Below, one piece after another: positions 49,038-59,400 of a stretch of 64,000 nt of DNA (its first letter is position 1; every line of letters begins with the position of its first letter). The stretch lies in NCBI GenBank assembly GCA_945859605.1, contig OX243811.1, positions 63,663,304 through 63,727,303 of the forward strand, given 5' to 3'. Made by a program: the position numbers and the translations under genes. This stretch comes from Lumbricus rubellus (lineage: Eukaryota; Annelida; Clitellata; Crassiclitellata; Lumbricidae). The notes under the pieces are model-generated. The model was not told the origin of the DNA, searched no databases, and was given only the letters and a program-made list of their open reading frames with translations.

Positions 49038-50694
49038 CAACGAAAAGCACGGAACAGTAAGCTACACACAAGATAAAAATATAAATATGCAGTAATTTAA
49101 TGTTCTTTTGGCCCAACAATGGTCTTGATTTCTCGGCCTACTTTTGACCTACCTTATAAAAAACTGTCCATTTTGGCGCGCTAATAAGCTGTTGTGCCGA
49201 TCTTGGATTTCTATATAATTAATTATAGAGGCGCTCTATAAATGTGCTTTTAGTGATTACGATTGCAACGATGTATACTAACCTCCGAAAAGTTTAGCAT
49301 GAAAAGAGGTTAGAAATAGATCTAAACAATCTGAAAAGAAGCCGGTTCAGGTTGCCTCCAATCTCAAAGGTTCATTGAAAGGATATGAACGAACAACGTG
49401 ACCCAGATTAAATTATGATCCAGCCCAACGTGTGTGTGTGTGTGTGTGTGCGCTTGCGCGTGCCGTGTGTTCGTGTGTGGGGAGGGGTAGGTCTTAGTTT
49501 GTGCGTAAGTGAGCTATGTACGTAGAAGGTATGCCTTGCGGCAACATGACAAATGGTTTCATTCTGTTTGGCTTGCTGCCAACAATACATTAGCCAAATC
49601 TAGAGCGCGACTGGCATACAGAACTACACTGCAGCTCAAAGCATGTGTGCTCTGCCAGGGACGCTTAAATTATTTTGCCAATTATCACATACGGACACGT
49701 GGCAAGCATGGCCTTGTCTGACAACAAGCCATGGGTTGGCTGGAGAACGCATGTATGCTAAACAACGCAATACAATACAATACAAGTGCTAGTTGATAAT
49801 GCCCTAATAATAATATTATAATTTTAAGTTCGAGTAGGTCAATGCAGTGAAGTCTGCAGCATAGGTCATCATTGACCAATCAGGTGACCTTGCTGTGTGT
49901 GTTAGCAGCAAATCTTGCCAGCTCACAGCGTCTCCCAAGTGTTTATTTGACCATCATGTGTATTCAATGTATATTGGTGTATTCATAATTATTATTTTGT
50001 ATAGGTTATACACGCCTTACCCATGCATATAAGTAGGCCCTATCATTGAATGTAAGAATGTATTCATGTAGCCTACATGTAAATGTTTGTATGTATCAAT
50101 AACATAGTTAGGCGGCATAGGCCCAATAGGCTAAATAAAAACCTCATTCGGGTAGGCTTAAGTTTAACCAACAAGAATGTTGATTTGGACAGTAAAGCGG
50201 TTTATTACCCACTAAGGTGATGATAATTATTAATGTTTGTAAGCAGACAATCCATGAATATTGGATAACAGAAAGTCACAAATTATTATTGTTACAGAGT
50301 CTTAACATCGGTTTATAAAAAGAATCTACACAGTTCAAAATTATACAGTTGAGTGCACATCACCATCTGAGCCACAGCTGTGAGTAAATAAGTTAGTAGG
50401 CCAATAGATTTAATTCTCTGCAGTTGCAGACCGCATTCTCATTGATAAGCGACATGATTATACACAATAATTATAGGCATGTAGACATGTAGGCCTACAT
50501 TCAAAGACAAGATTAAGCACGACCAAGCAAATGTGCCTGTCTGCCCTTGTCCGCAGCTGCTCAAAAGATAAAACCCCAAAATAAAATTTCACATGGTCTG
50601 CACACCAGCAGTAGGAAAAATATTTAAAACAGTTGTAACACTTCCACATTTGCCTAAAAGTTTCAGGTCAAAACTTATCTCACAGTGAGACCTT
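49038..50694. other. No gene recognised
   Basis: Downstream of the compact P450. Contains a GT run at 49431-49450 and scattered AGGCCTA words. Confidence 0.4.
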
Positions 50695-50882
50695 TTATTC
50701 TCTTGCAATCAGTCGTATGTTAAATTCGCATGGAGTCAGTACCACAGCAACTGGCTCAATCGCTTTGACGTCAACAATGTTCTGTCCCTCTGGTGGTCGT
50801 ATGATGAAGCGTTTCACCAATCCAGTGAGAACGAGGAATAACTCTGCACGAGCCAAGACTTCACCGAGACAAGAGCGCCGCC
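50695..50882 (-). CDS. P450 (compact copy) exon 5: haem loop and C-terminus
   Basis: Encodes GRRSCLGEVLARAELFLVLT and ends FNIRLIARE-stop. Acceptor TTCTGTAG. The haem-ligand Cys and flanking Gly/Arg are intact. Confidence 0.92.
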
Positions 50883-53800
50883 CTACAGAATAAAAACTCA
50901 TAGAAATCGCATGTTTCATAAACTACAAGTATTAGAGCTTCGCGATTGTATAATTAGACCTGCTGGAAGCATTATTGCTAGGCCACTACTGTTATTCAAA
51001 TAATTACAAAAATAATCTTTATACTAATATTACTACTACCACCACCACTACCACTAGTAGTAGTGGTAGTAGTGGTGTAGTAGCAGTAGTAGCAGTAGTC
51101 GTAGTAGTAGGCCTACCTATGCAATTACTACTACCTATACCACTACTGGTACTACAACTATTATTAGCCTACTATTACTACTCCAAGTCTCCAACTACTT
51201 CTATTACTTCTTCTTTTTCTTCTCATCTTGATCCTTCTTCTTTTTTTCTTCCTTTTCTTCCTTTCATTTATAATTATAATAATGATAACAATAATCATAA
51301 TAATTATTATTGTTATCGTTATAATTATTATAAGTTGTATTAGTAATAGTCGTGGTCTTCAAAACGTATGTTATAAGCTACATACATTTATGCAATTGAT
51401 GTTTTACGCTCCGTTCCAATTAGTCTATTAACCAAGAGAAAATGTAATAACAGATTCTTTGTGGATCAATTGTCCATCCTTGTCTAAAAATCTTTCCGGT
51501 CTAAATATCTGCGGATCTTTCCACGTCTTTGGATCCATGTTAGCCGCATAAAGATTTATCAGAACCTGTCGAACACATCTACTATTTATTCACATAGGAT
51601 ATAAATGGTTAATTTTGCAGACTATCTTAATAATCAGATCCACAACGAGACTCATGCACAATTGCACATGTATGCAGCTAGCTAACAGACGGATTCATGA
51701 AGTCCTGGACAGGATGTAAATACGTTGGCGACCTTATGAGACTGAGCAGTGAGCAAGCAATGAAAGCGGGAAGTCAGTAGGCTATTACTGAGATGAACCA
51801 AACCTACAGATTCAATATAGGCCTAGGCTACAGGGCAATTTAAACAAGAGAAAGCATCAGATTTGTATAAGAAGGACTGATGGGATTGTCAGGAGCCAGG
51901 ACTCTGGTAAAGAGGCGGACTAATGTTTCCATATTGAAACAAGAACGCTTCAAATTAAAGACATTAACTGTTGGCGTTGCCTTTGTCAATGTCTAAAATA
52001 TTCAAATCGGTCATTGAAGTCTAATCTACAACAGTACTCTGAGGATTAATTCAAAGAAATGCTATTTATAACTTACTAAAGACCTAGCAAATAAATGTTT
52101 TTGTGTTCACCAAACCACTGAAAGTCGGAAAAGTAGGCATTTAGCTTCTACGATTTTAGAAATTACCCAAGTATCAGCTGGGATAAAGTAGTCGCCAACA
52201 TTGGTGTCACTTAACGTCATGTGAGGAAGAGCCAATGGAACCACAGTTTTCCAGCGCATGATCTCCAGAATTGTTGCTTCAACAAAAGGCAATTTGGATT
52301 GATCATTCATGGATGAAAGTGAATCTCGAGGAACCACGGCATCGATTTCTGACTTTAGACGATCCTGAACATCCGGGTTGTTTGCTAAGGTGATCAGTGT
52401 CCAGCGAAGAGTATTTGCTGTTGTATCAGTTGCCGCGATAACAATATCTCGAAGTGTGAATCTCAGTTGCTCAGCATCGTAATCTGGACCTGAACTCTCC
52501 ACATATCTACGAACAAAGCAATCTTCTGCACCGTCTTCAAGACTTTTTTCAATCTCCATTCGAAGAACCCGGTGAAATGATTTCTGATTTTCGACGAGCT
52601 GGCACAATTTATTTCTGTGAAATGGAAGGAATCTAAGAATAGGAGCAACGTCTAAGGCAACATCTAAATTTTCTGTGAAGCGTACAATTTCATATCCGAG
52701 TTCAGTCATTCCGAGGTGATAATCTTGTCTGCGACCAAAAAGAATATTCATGATGATGTTCGTCATGCAAAGGTATGCGAGTTCTTTGGGGTTAAAGGAT
52801 TCTCCATTTTGCTTCCGTACATAATCTGTGGTGAATTCCACTTCTGTTAAAATTCTTGATTCCATTGTGCTTTTTACTCCGAATCCCAATTGCTTTAAAA
52901 TAGAGAGTGAGAGTTGATGATATTTCTTCCAGTCTTGAGTAGTGTTCATTGTTACTAAACCTGGAAGTAGGGAAGAATAAGATTACCGGTAGACATAATC
53001 GACCTTCATTTTCTAAAAAAATGTATTTATACAACTAAGCAAGAGACTGTAAGAAATCGTGATAGGCCTATAGACTAAGCCTAGACTACATAAATTCCAG
53101 TTTGCAATTTTGAAGAATTTTAATTCTGTCTTGGTTTATTCATTCATGAATTTCTATTGCGCCTCTGGTTTGAATCAAATAATGTGAAACTGCTTGTAGG
53201 CCTATGCCTAAAGAGCTCGAGCTATACGGTATAATATTGTAAATCCCGCAATTAAGATGCTTTAGTTATGCTGACCTTTACGCTTTGGATTGACAGTGCT
53301 TTCGGTGTACAGCGAACGTCTTCCTGAGAATGATGAGGAGTGGTTTACTAGTGCATCTTCGATAACGTCTCTGCTATTGAGAATAAGGACAAGCCTGAAA
53401 AAGGTAAACGCAAATTGGCTTCATGTCCAAACACTGATAACTTATTCATGATATTGTTTATGTTCAAGACATGAGTCAAGGTGCATCGTCCTGAATATCA
53501 AAGTTGGCGGATGATTAACAATTAAGCATAGAAGTGGCTGATGAGAACAAATGCCATCGGGTGATGAAGATTCTTCCACTTTCCACAGGACTGGTAAGTG
53601 TAGGCCTACTTCTTTATCCTTGGAAATCGGAGAACATTGCGTGTCGGTGGGTGAAACAGAATTTCTCATCAGTTATGTGTTATCAGTTATGTGAGCAAGA
53701 TAACAACGTAGCATAATGCGAAGCAAGTTACTAAGCAATTGAGCAATGATGCACGAGTTTGCAAGACCTTAGCCTAAAAGCAGTTTGCAGAGGAACACAC

Positions 53801-54731
53801 GGCCGATTCCATCTTTTCAAGAAATCTCGTGGTCTACCCTGTCTGATCTGATCCGCCATCCACCATTTCCCGACCCAGGCGACACCCGCCCTAGTAGCTG
53901 TTCTGCCCCTCTAATCATCTTGGTTTTTTTAGACGAAAATAATTTTACCAGAGTGCACCAAATCGTAATCTCGAAACTTCTACCGCGCCCACAAAAGCGA
54001 AGTCTCGGGAACCAGCTTATTCACAGGCGCAAAACGACTGGGAAACTAGTAGGCCTATAGCTGTCGTTATATTGTTAAGGCGATCATCATTAAATTTTTA
54101 TAATCTGTGTGCTATGATACAATCAAGCCGATTAGACAACGCAACACAATGAATGAATGCAACAATCAATAAATATTGGGCCTACTCATAATCTAAAATA
54201 AAATTATAGGCCTACTGCAAATAATTTGCCAACATGTCTGCTTCTAGGCAGCCAACGACTTAGAATGCGCGGCGCATCACTGTTGCGCGAAATAACAGGA
54301 TTATGGAATAAAATTATAAATTTGCAAATTACATAAATTATAGCGAAATCGCCGAAATAATTTTAGTATGTGTGGATTGCAACATGGGAAAAACCACTTC
54401 GAGGTCACTGAGGTGGAATCGTACCAGATGCAAAGATCTAGGATATACTGTGGTCGATGACCCTATAAATGGAGAACAGATGTTTTCGTTGTGCTTACTT
54501 GCTGCCAGCTCTGAATGTAAAAATGGGTCCAAGTTGACCGGCTTGTTTCAGTAAAGAGTCCGCAACATTGTTGAAGCCTCGTAAGAACGGCAAAGATCCG
54601 ACAATTGGTAGAGATGGAAGAGAAGGAGGATAACGATGCCTTTCTTTCCCTAGACCACTCCACCATTGGAGGAGAAATCGTGAGAGAAAGCATATTCCAA
54701 GAAGAACAAGCAATTCCACCAGAGACACCAT
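50695..54731 (-). CDS. Cytochrome P450, CYP2 clan (CYP17/CYP1-like), compact copy
   Basis: Probable ER-anchored haem monooxygenase of 486 aa, a paralogue of the 30-44.5 kb gene. Exons in coding order: 54731-54499, 53394-53282, 52960-52167, 51565-51433, 50882-50695; all phases agree. I chose the ATG at 54731 because it aligns with the paralogue and gives an exon 1 of the same 233 nt; the frame is open 8 codons further up, without another ATG. Motifs: anchor LVELLVLLGICFLSRFLL, hinge PPSLPSLPIVG, NHSSSFSGR, I-helix AATDTTANT, K-helix EIMR, FRPERF, haem loop FSLGRRSCLGE. One oddity is that the usual Gly of the I-helix A/G-G-x-D-T-T motif is Ala here, while the paralogue has Gly. Introns are short (about 0.55-1.1 kb). 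A gypsy element starts 685 bp upstream of the start codon. Confidence 0.92.
51030..51111. repeat. TAC/TAG trinucleotide repeat forming a hairpin
   Basis: TACTACTACCACCACC, then its near-complement TAGTAGTAGTGGTAGTAG; lies in P450 intron 4. Confidence 0.8.
51433..51565 (-). CDS. P450 (compact copy) exon 4: PERF motif
   Basis: 44 codons plus one base; VLINLYAANMDPKTWKDPQI, FRPERFLDKDGQ, ending VITFSL. Acceptor TTCGACAG, donor GTTAAT. Confidence 0.9.
52167..52960 (-). CDS. P450 (compact copy) exon 3: core of the enzyme
   Basis: 264 full codons from LVTMNTTQDWKKYHQL to VGDYFIPADTW, containing the I-helix AATDTTANT and K-helix EIMR. Donor GTAATT follows the Trp codon directly; the downstream open frame is intron read-through. 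Confidence 0.92.
53282..53394 (-). CDS. P450 (compact copy) exon 2: B-C helix region
   Basis: Acceptor CTTTTTCAG; encodes LVLILNSRDVIEDALVNHSS then SFSGRRSLYTES. 113 nt, two codons shorter than in the paralogue. Donor GTAAAG. Confidence 0.88.
53395..54498. other. Intron 1 of the compact P450
   Basis: 1.1 kb between exons 1 and 2. No repeat or second gene recognised. Confidence 0.6.
54499..54731 (-). CDS. P450 (compact copy) exon 1: membrane anchor
   Basis: 77 codons plus two bases; MVSLVELLVLLGICFLSRFL anchor, then the PPSLPSLPIVGSLPFLRG hinge and GPIFTFRAGS. Donor GTAAGC. Confidence 0.9.
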
Positions 54732-55412
54732 TCCGCCGTTCTCTAACGCAAACAATGCACGTTCGCTGGATGAAGTAAGCAGAATTGCAGTTTTCGTGTT
54801 ATTAAATCAGTTCAATATTTAAAAATTACACTGTCTAACAATAATTATAGGCTATACACACAAAAGTCTGTTTAAATGTAGCTCTTTCGCTCAGAGCAAC
54901 TACGACACGCTACACTGCACTCGATGACTGTGGCCTACACTTGGAGCAGATCGGGTGACCAAAACTTCCAAAAGTAGGCCTACTGTTACTTGAGGCACGT
55001 GAACGACCGCGTTCTTGGATAATGCAGTTGGTGTGACGGGAATTTATCTTGCTTTCAGACTATGACGGTTGGCATGAAATAGGTCTACAGTGTTGACGAA
55101 ACCCACTTAGACTGATAGGCCTGATTCTATTCTACCAATGTGTCAAAACAGCTATGCCATCCATAACACGTGAAATGGGACATACGGGACCCACAATGTA
55201 ACATCTAAAAGGGAGAATTTTGAACATGATGAACACCTTGAACACTTTGACTTTAAAACGAACTGTTTATAGTGAAGCACAAATAAAATGAGAGAATCGT
55301 TTCAGTAAAAATGACAACGAAAAGTTACTGAAATGTCTCGTTAAGGACAAACAACTTTCACTTGATAAAACGAGCTCGAAGATGTCAATTGCGGGGACAT
55401 AATCGGATAATC
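54732..55412. other. Upstream region of the compact P450
   Basis: About 680 bp between the P450 start codon and the gypsy target site; the promoter must be here or beyond. I see no convincing TATA box. Confidence 0.4.
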
Positions 55413-55416
55413 ATAA

Positions 55417-56318
55417 TGTAAGGGAATTGAGAGCGTGCAATTACGATATTATTATATTACCGTAAAGTTTGTCGCTTTCGCGCCTGTGTGTCGTCACTCG
55501 GGTAAGGGTCGCCATAGCAACCAATTTGGACTCGGCCGACCGGCGGTCGCGTGGCCTTTTTAAGTTCGCCGCCTGGCCAGCGGAGGGGTTGCCCACTGCA
55601 GTCCAACCTTCCTTTCAAGTTGAGCCGCCGCTTAGCGCGCCCTCTCTGATGACGTAGGTACACCTCTGGCTGGAGCTGTCGTGTATTGGTGCGTATGCGC
55701 GCGTGTATTGGTGCGTATGTGTGCGTGTTTGTGTGTGTGGCGTTGGCGCACGTTTTGCATGGGGTTTGCACTGGCGTGAACTTAGTACATCTGTCCCTTT
55801 CTCCCTCTCGGTCTGCCTATTTGTCAGTCTGCATGTCTAAGAGCCGGCACGTAGCGATTTATTTGATCCCTTTCATGTAGTAGAAACGCATTTGCGGTGT
55901 TGCTTTATTGATGTGTGCATATAAATAGAGGCCCATTGCCTCTGTGTTACATTCGAGAGGAAGCGGTTGTCAGACCTATACGTTAAGTTAGTTTAAGAAT
56001 TTGGCAGTATTCAACGCACTGCGTGCGTGTAGTTAAGACTGTTTTCCATCGATGAAGAATTTAATAAGAAGATTAAAACGATATCCAGTGTGTTTCCTGC
56101 TTGACTCTAATTAATCGGTTGCCGACGTATAAATCCTATGCCCGACGGGAAAGGTGACACCCACAGCGCGGACAGGAAACGGAAGGATCCAACTCGACAT
56201 CCTGGGTACCTGAAGAAAGAGAGAGAAGGATCCGACCGGAAGTGAACCAGGGCTGATAGAAAACCCGACTCACAGAAGAGGGATTGAAGATAGAGGAGGT
56301 CGAGCGGGTTTTTCTACA
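55417..56318 (+). repeat. 5' LTR of the gypsy element
   Basis: 902 bp, starts TGTAAGGGAATTG and ends GTTTTTCTACA. A TATA-box-like TATAAATAG lies at 55920-55928, so transcription may start about 30 bp downstream. Small open frames inside both LTRs are not supported as genes. Confidence 0.93.
55920..55928 (+). promoter_or_regulatory. Putative TATA box of the 5' LTR
   Basis: TATAAATAG in the second half of the LTR; the same word recurs at 62842-62850 in the 3' LTR. Function is inferred from position. Confidence 0.5.
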
Positions 56319-56320
56319 AT

Positions 56321-56338
56321 TGGCACCAGCAAGCGGGG
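56321..56338 (+). other. Primer-binding site of the gypsy element
   Basis: TGGCACCAGCAAGCGGGG begins two bases after the LTR. TGG complements the CCA end of tRNA, as expected for a minus-strand primer site. Which tRNA is used cannot be told by eye. Confidence 0.7.
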
Positions 56339-56426
56339 TAGAAATTGAAAATCGACAGCCGATCGACGTTGGAGCAGAAACAACCGGAAATTGAAATCAA
56401 CTTCCGGTCGCTGACGACGATTTCCG

Positions 56427-59400
56427 ATGGAAGACGAAGACGAAGTTATTTTGAGCACGCAGTTGAACGGTGGCAACAGGCTGACCGGTGGTTATTCGCC
56501 CGTAGTGAAAAGACGGACGACGGAACCGGAAGTAGATCGCCTGCTGGAGAGCGACGGGTCTGACGACCGAAGGCCGATATCGCCAGTTCAGAGACGACGA
56601 ACGATGGAGATGGAGACGGACCGCGACCGAAGCCGCCTGCTGGAAAGCAGCAACTTCTACGAGCCGAGGTCGAGAATTTCGAGAGGACGAGAAAACGCTG
56701 ACGAATCGACGACGTTTCCGATGTTGGTGGAGAACATCGGTGGCATGCTGAGAGATCGACCGATGCAGATGAAGCCCGGCCGATTCGATGGAACGGGATC
56801 GCTGGAATCGTTCCTGGCCCAGTTCGAGGTGTGTGCGAGACACAACAAGTGGACCGCCTTGGACAAAGTCGACTTCCTGCGCTGCTCGCTTGAAAAAGCG
56901 GCCACGCAGTTGCTGTGGGACTTCGGAGCGCAACCGGATGTGAGCTACGAGGAATTGGTCGAACGATTGAGACAACGCTATGGGACGGAAGGCCAAGCCG
57001 AGACCTTCCGAGCACAACTCTACTTCCGACGCCAGCGAGCCGATGAAAACCTGAGCGACCTGCTGCACGAGATTCGCCGATTGGTCGTCCTCGCCTATCC
57101 ATGTCCGTCCAACGAAACGACAGAGATCATCGCAAGAGACGCTTTCCTGCAAGCGATGAAAGACAGCGAACTCTCGCTCAAGGTACGTGAGCGGGAGCCG
57201 AAATCGCTTGATGAAGCCTACCGGACAGCGCTGCGTCTGGAGGCCTACCAGCGGACGACGGACGCCGACGACCGGAGAAGACCGACGAACCGAGTGAGAG
57301 CGACGCATGAAACCGACGTGAGCGCTCTACTCCAGTCACAGATGGAGCGCTTCCTGTCGACTCAACGTGAAGAGCAACGAAGATGGCAGCAGGAGATGGA
57401 GAACAAAATGGATCAGCATTTCCGGGAGATGCGAGGTCGATCTTCGATGAACGACGAGCCGGGTCGAAACTTTCGCCCCGGAAACAGCAACCAGAACGGC
57501 CCAGCAAGTTCGAGGCGGGATGTGACTTGCTATAACTGCTCCAGAGCCGGTCACATCGCCCGCCAGTGTCGCCAGCCTCGCCGATTCCGGAATCGGCCGA
57601 ATGAACCGACGACAACGGAGAACGACGCATCGACGCCGACGGTGCCTATGGCCGTCAATCACACTATGCGAGATCGACAGACGAATCGCGCAACCAACAA
57701 CGCCGTGTACATCCGGGGAACGATCAACGAGCGCCCGCAACTCTGCCTGATCGACACGGGGTCCGAAGTGAGTCTGGTGCCGCAGTCTACCGCCGAAGGG
57801 GTGAGCATAAGTCCGTGTAATCGATTCTTGATGGCTGCCAATGGGTCTGAAATTAGGGTATTGGGACAGGTATCACTTCCTGTTAAAGTCCGCCCGGGTC
57901 TCGAAATCCCTAGTTTATTTCTAGTGTCCGATCAAATTTCAGAGCCAATGCTGGGAATGCATTGGTTGAGAGAGCACCGCTGCCGCTTAAGTTTTGGGTC
58001 CAGTGCTTTATTTTTGGGGCGCAAGCGCATTTCACTTGTGAAGGGTAACGGTTCCACGTGGTGTCGGCGAGTGATTGTTGCCGAAGAGGTTACGGTTCTC
58101 CCTAAGAGTCAGTATGATGTACCCGTTAGAACTCTCTACGGTGATTTATCTACTGTAGCGCCAGCCTGGATGACTGAGGCCAAAGAAATTCAGCCCGGTG
58201 TCCACCTTGCACGAGTTGTAGTTGACGGTAAAGCCGATACGACTCAAGTTAGGATTGTGAATTTGAACGAAGACCCTGTAAGGTTTGCTAAGGATTTGTC
58301 GTTAGCACAATTGCACCCTGTCGAGGTAGACCAGAGTTTATATAGCGCAACGAATGAAGCGATCAATAGCGAAATGTCTCCTGCAGATGTGCTCATGGCT
58401 GATTTGCCTGAAGAAGTGCCATCCGATGCTCGAGCGCAATTAAAAGAATTGTTGCTAGAGTACCGTGATGTATTCTCCGAGAAAGAAGGAGATTTAGGAC
58501 GAACTTCTATTAGCACACACAAAATCGACACGGGCGACGCTCGTCCCGCACGACAGCCATTGAGACGGCAACCGCTCCCGCACCGAGCCGCTGTGGATGA
58601 ACAGTTAGATAGGATGTTAGCTGATGGCATTATCGAGCCAGCTGTAAGTGAATGGGCTGCTAATGTGGTGTTGGCACGAAAGAAAGATGGCACCCTTAGG
58701 TTTTGCATAGACTATCGACAGCTGAATGAAAAGACTAAGAAAGATTCTTACCCGCTCCCTAGAATTGACGAATGCCTCGACGCACTTTCTAGTGGGGGTT
58801 GGTTCAGCACTTTAGACTTGAGAAGTGGCTACCATCAGGTAGCCATGGATCCAAAGGACGCAGACAAGACGGCCTTTGTGACGCGACGAGGTATCTTTCG
58901 ATGGAAGGTTATGCCCTTCGGGCTCTGTAATGCCCCCGCGACTTTCCAGAGACTAATGGACATTGTGCTTTCCGGTCTGAACTTTGAGATCTGCTTAGTC
59001 TATCTTGACGACGTAATCATTTTTGGGAGCACCCCCGAGCAACATTTAGATAGACTCAAGCAAGTGTTCCAACGCTTACGCGAGGCCAATCTCAAACTGA
59101 AAGCAAGTAAATGTAAGTTACTCCAAAGGACTGTAGGCTTCTTAGGACATGTGGTAAACCCATCTGGAGTAGCGGTAGACCCGTCCAAGATCCAAGACGT
59201 AGTGGACTGGCCCATTCCTGAGAGACTGAAAGACGTACGCTCCTTTTTGGGTTTGTGCTCGTATTATCGACGATTTATACGCAGCTTTTCGACTTTAGCT
59301 TCCCCACTGTTCGCTCTTACAAAGAAGGGCCGAGCGTTTATCTGGGACGAGACTTGTCAGAGCGCTTTTGACCATTTAAAGACAGTTTTGACCAGTGCGC

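Noticed and set aside
52107..52166. C-terminal extension of P450 exon 3
   Set aside because: It is intron read-through; a GTAATT donor follows the Trp codon and the next exon joins in frame.
54732..54755. Eight extra N-terminal codons on the compact P450
   Set aside because: There is no ATG there (TTG only), and the paralogue starts at the equivalent of the ATG at 54731.
55457..55880. Small frames inside the LTRs (104, 62 and 64 codons)
   Set aside because: Present in both LTRs simply because the LTRs match; they overlap promoter sequence and show no known motif.
56397..57740. Minus-strand frames of up to 303 codons opposite gag
   Set aside because: Shadow frames of a GC-rich coding region; no domain recognised.
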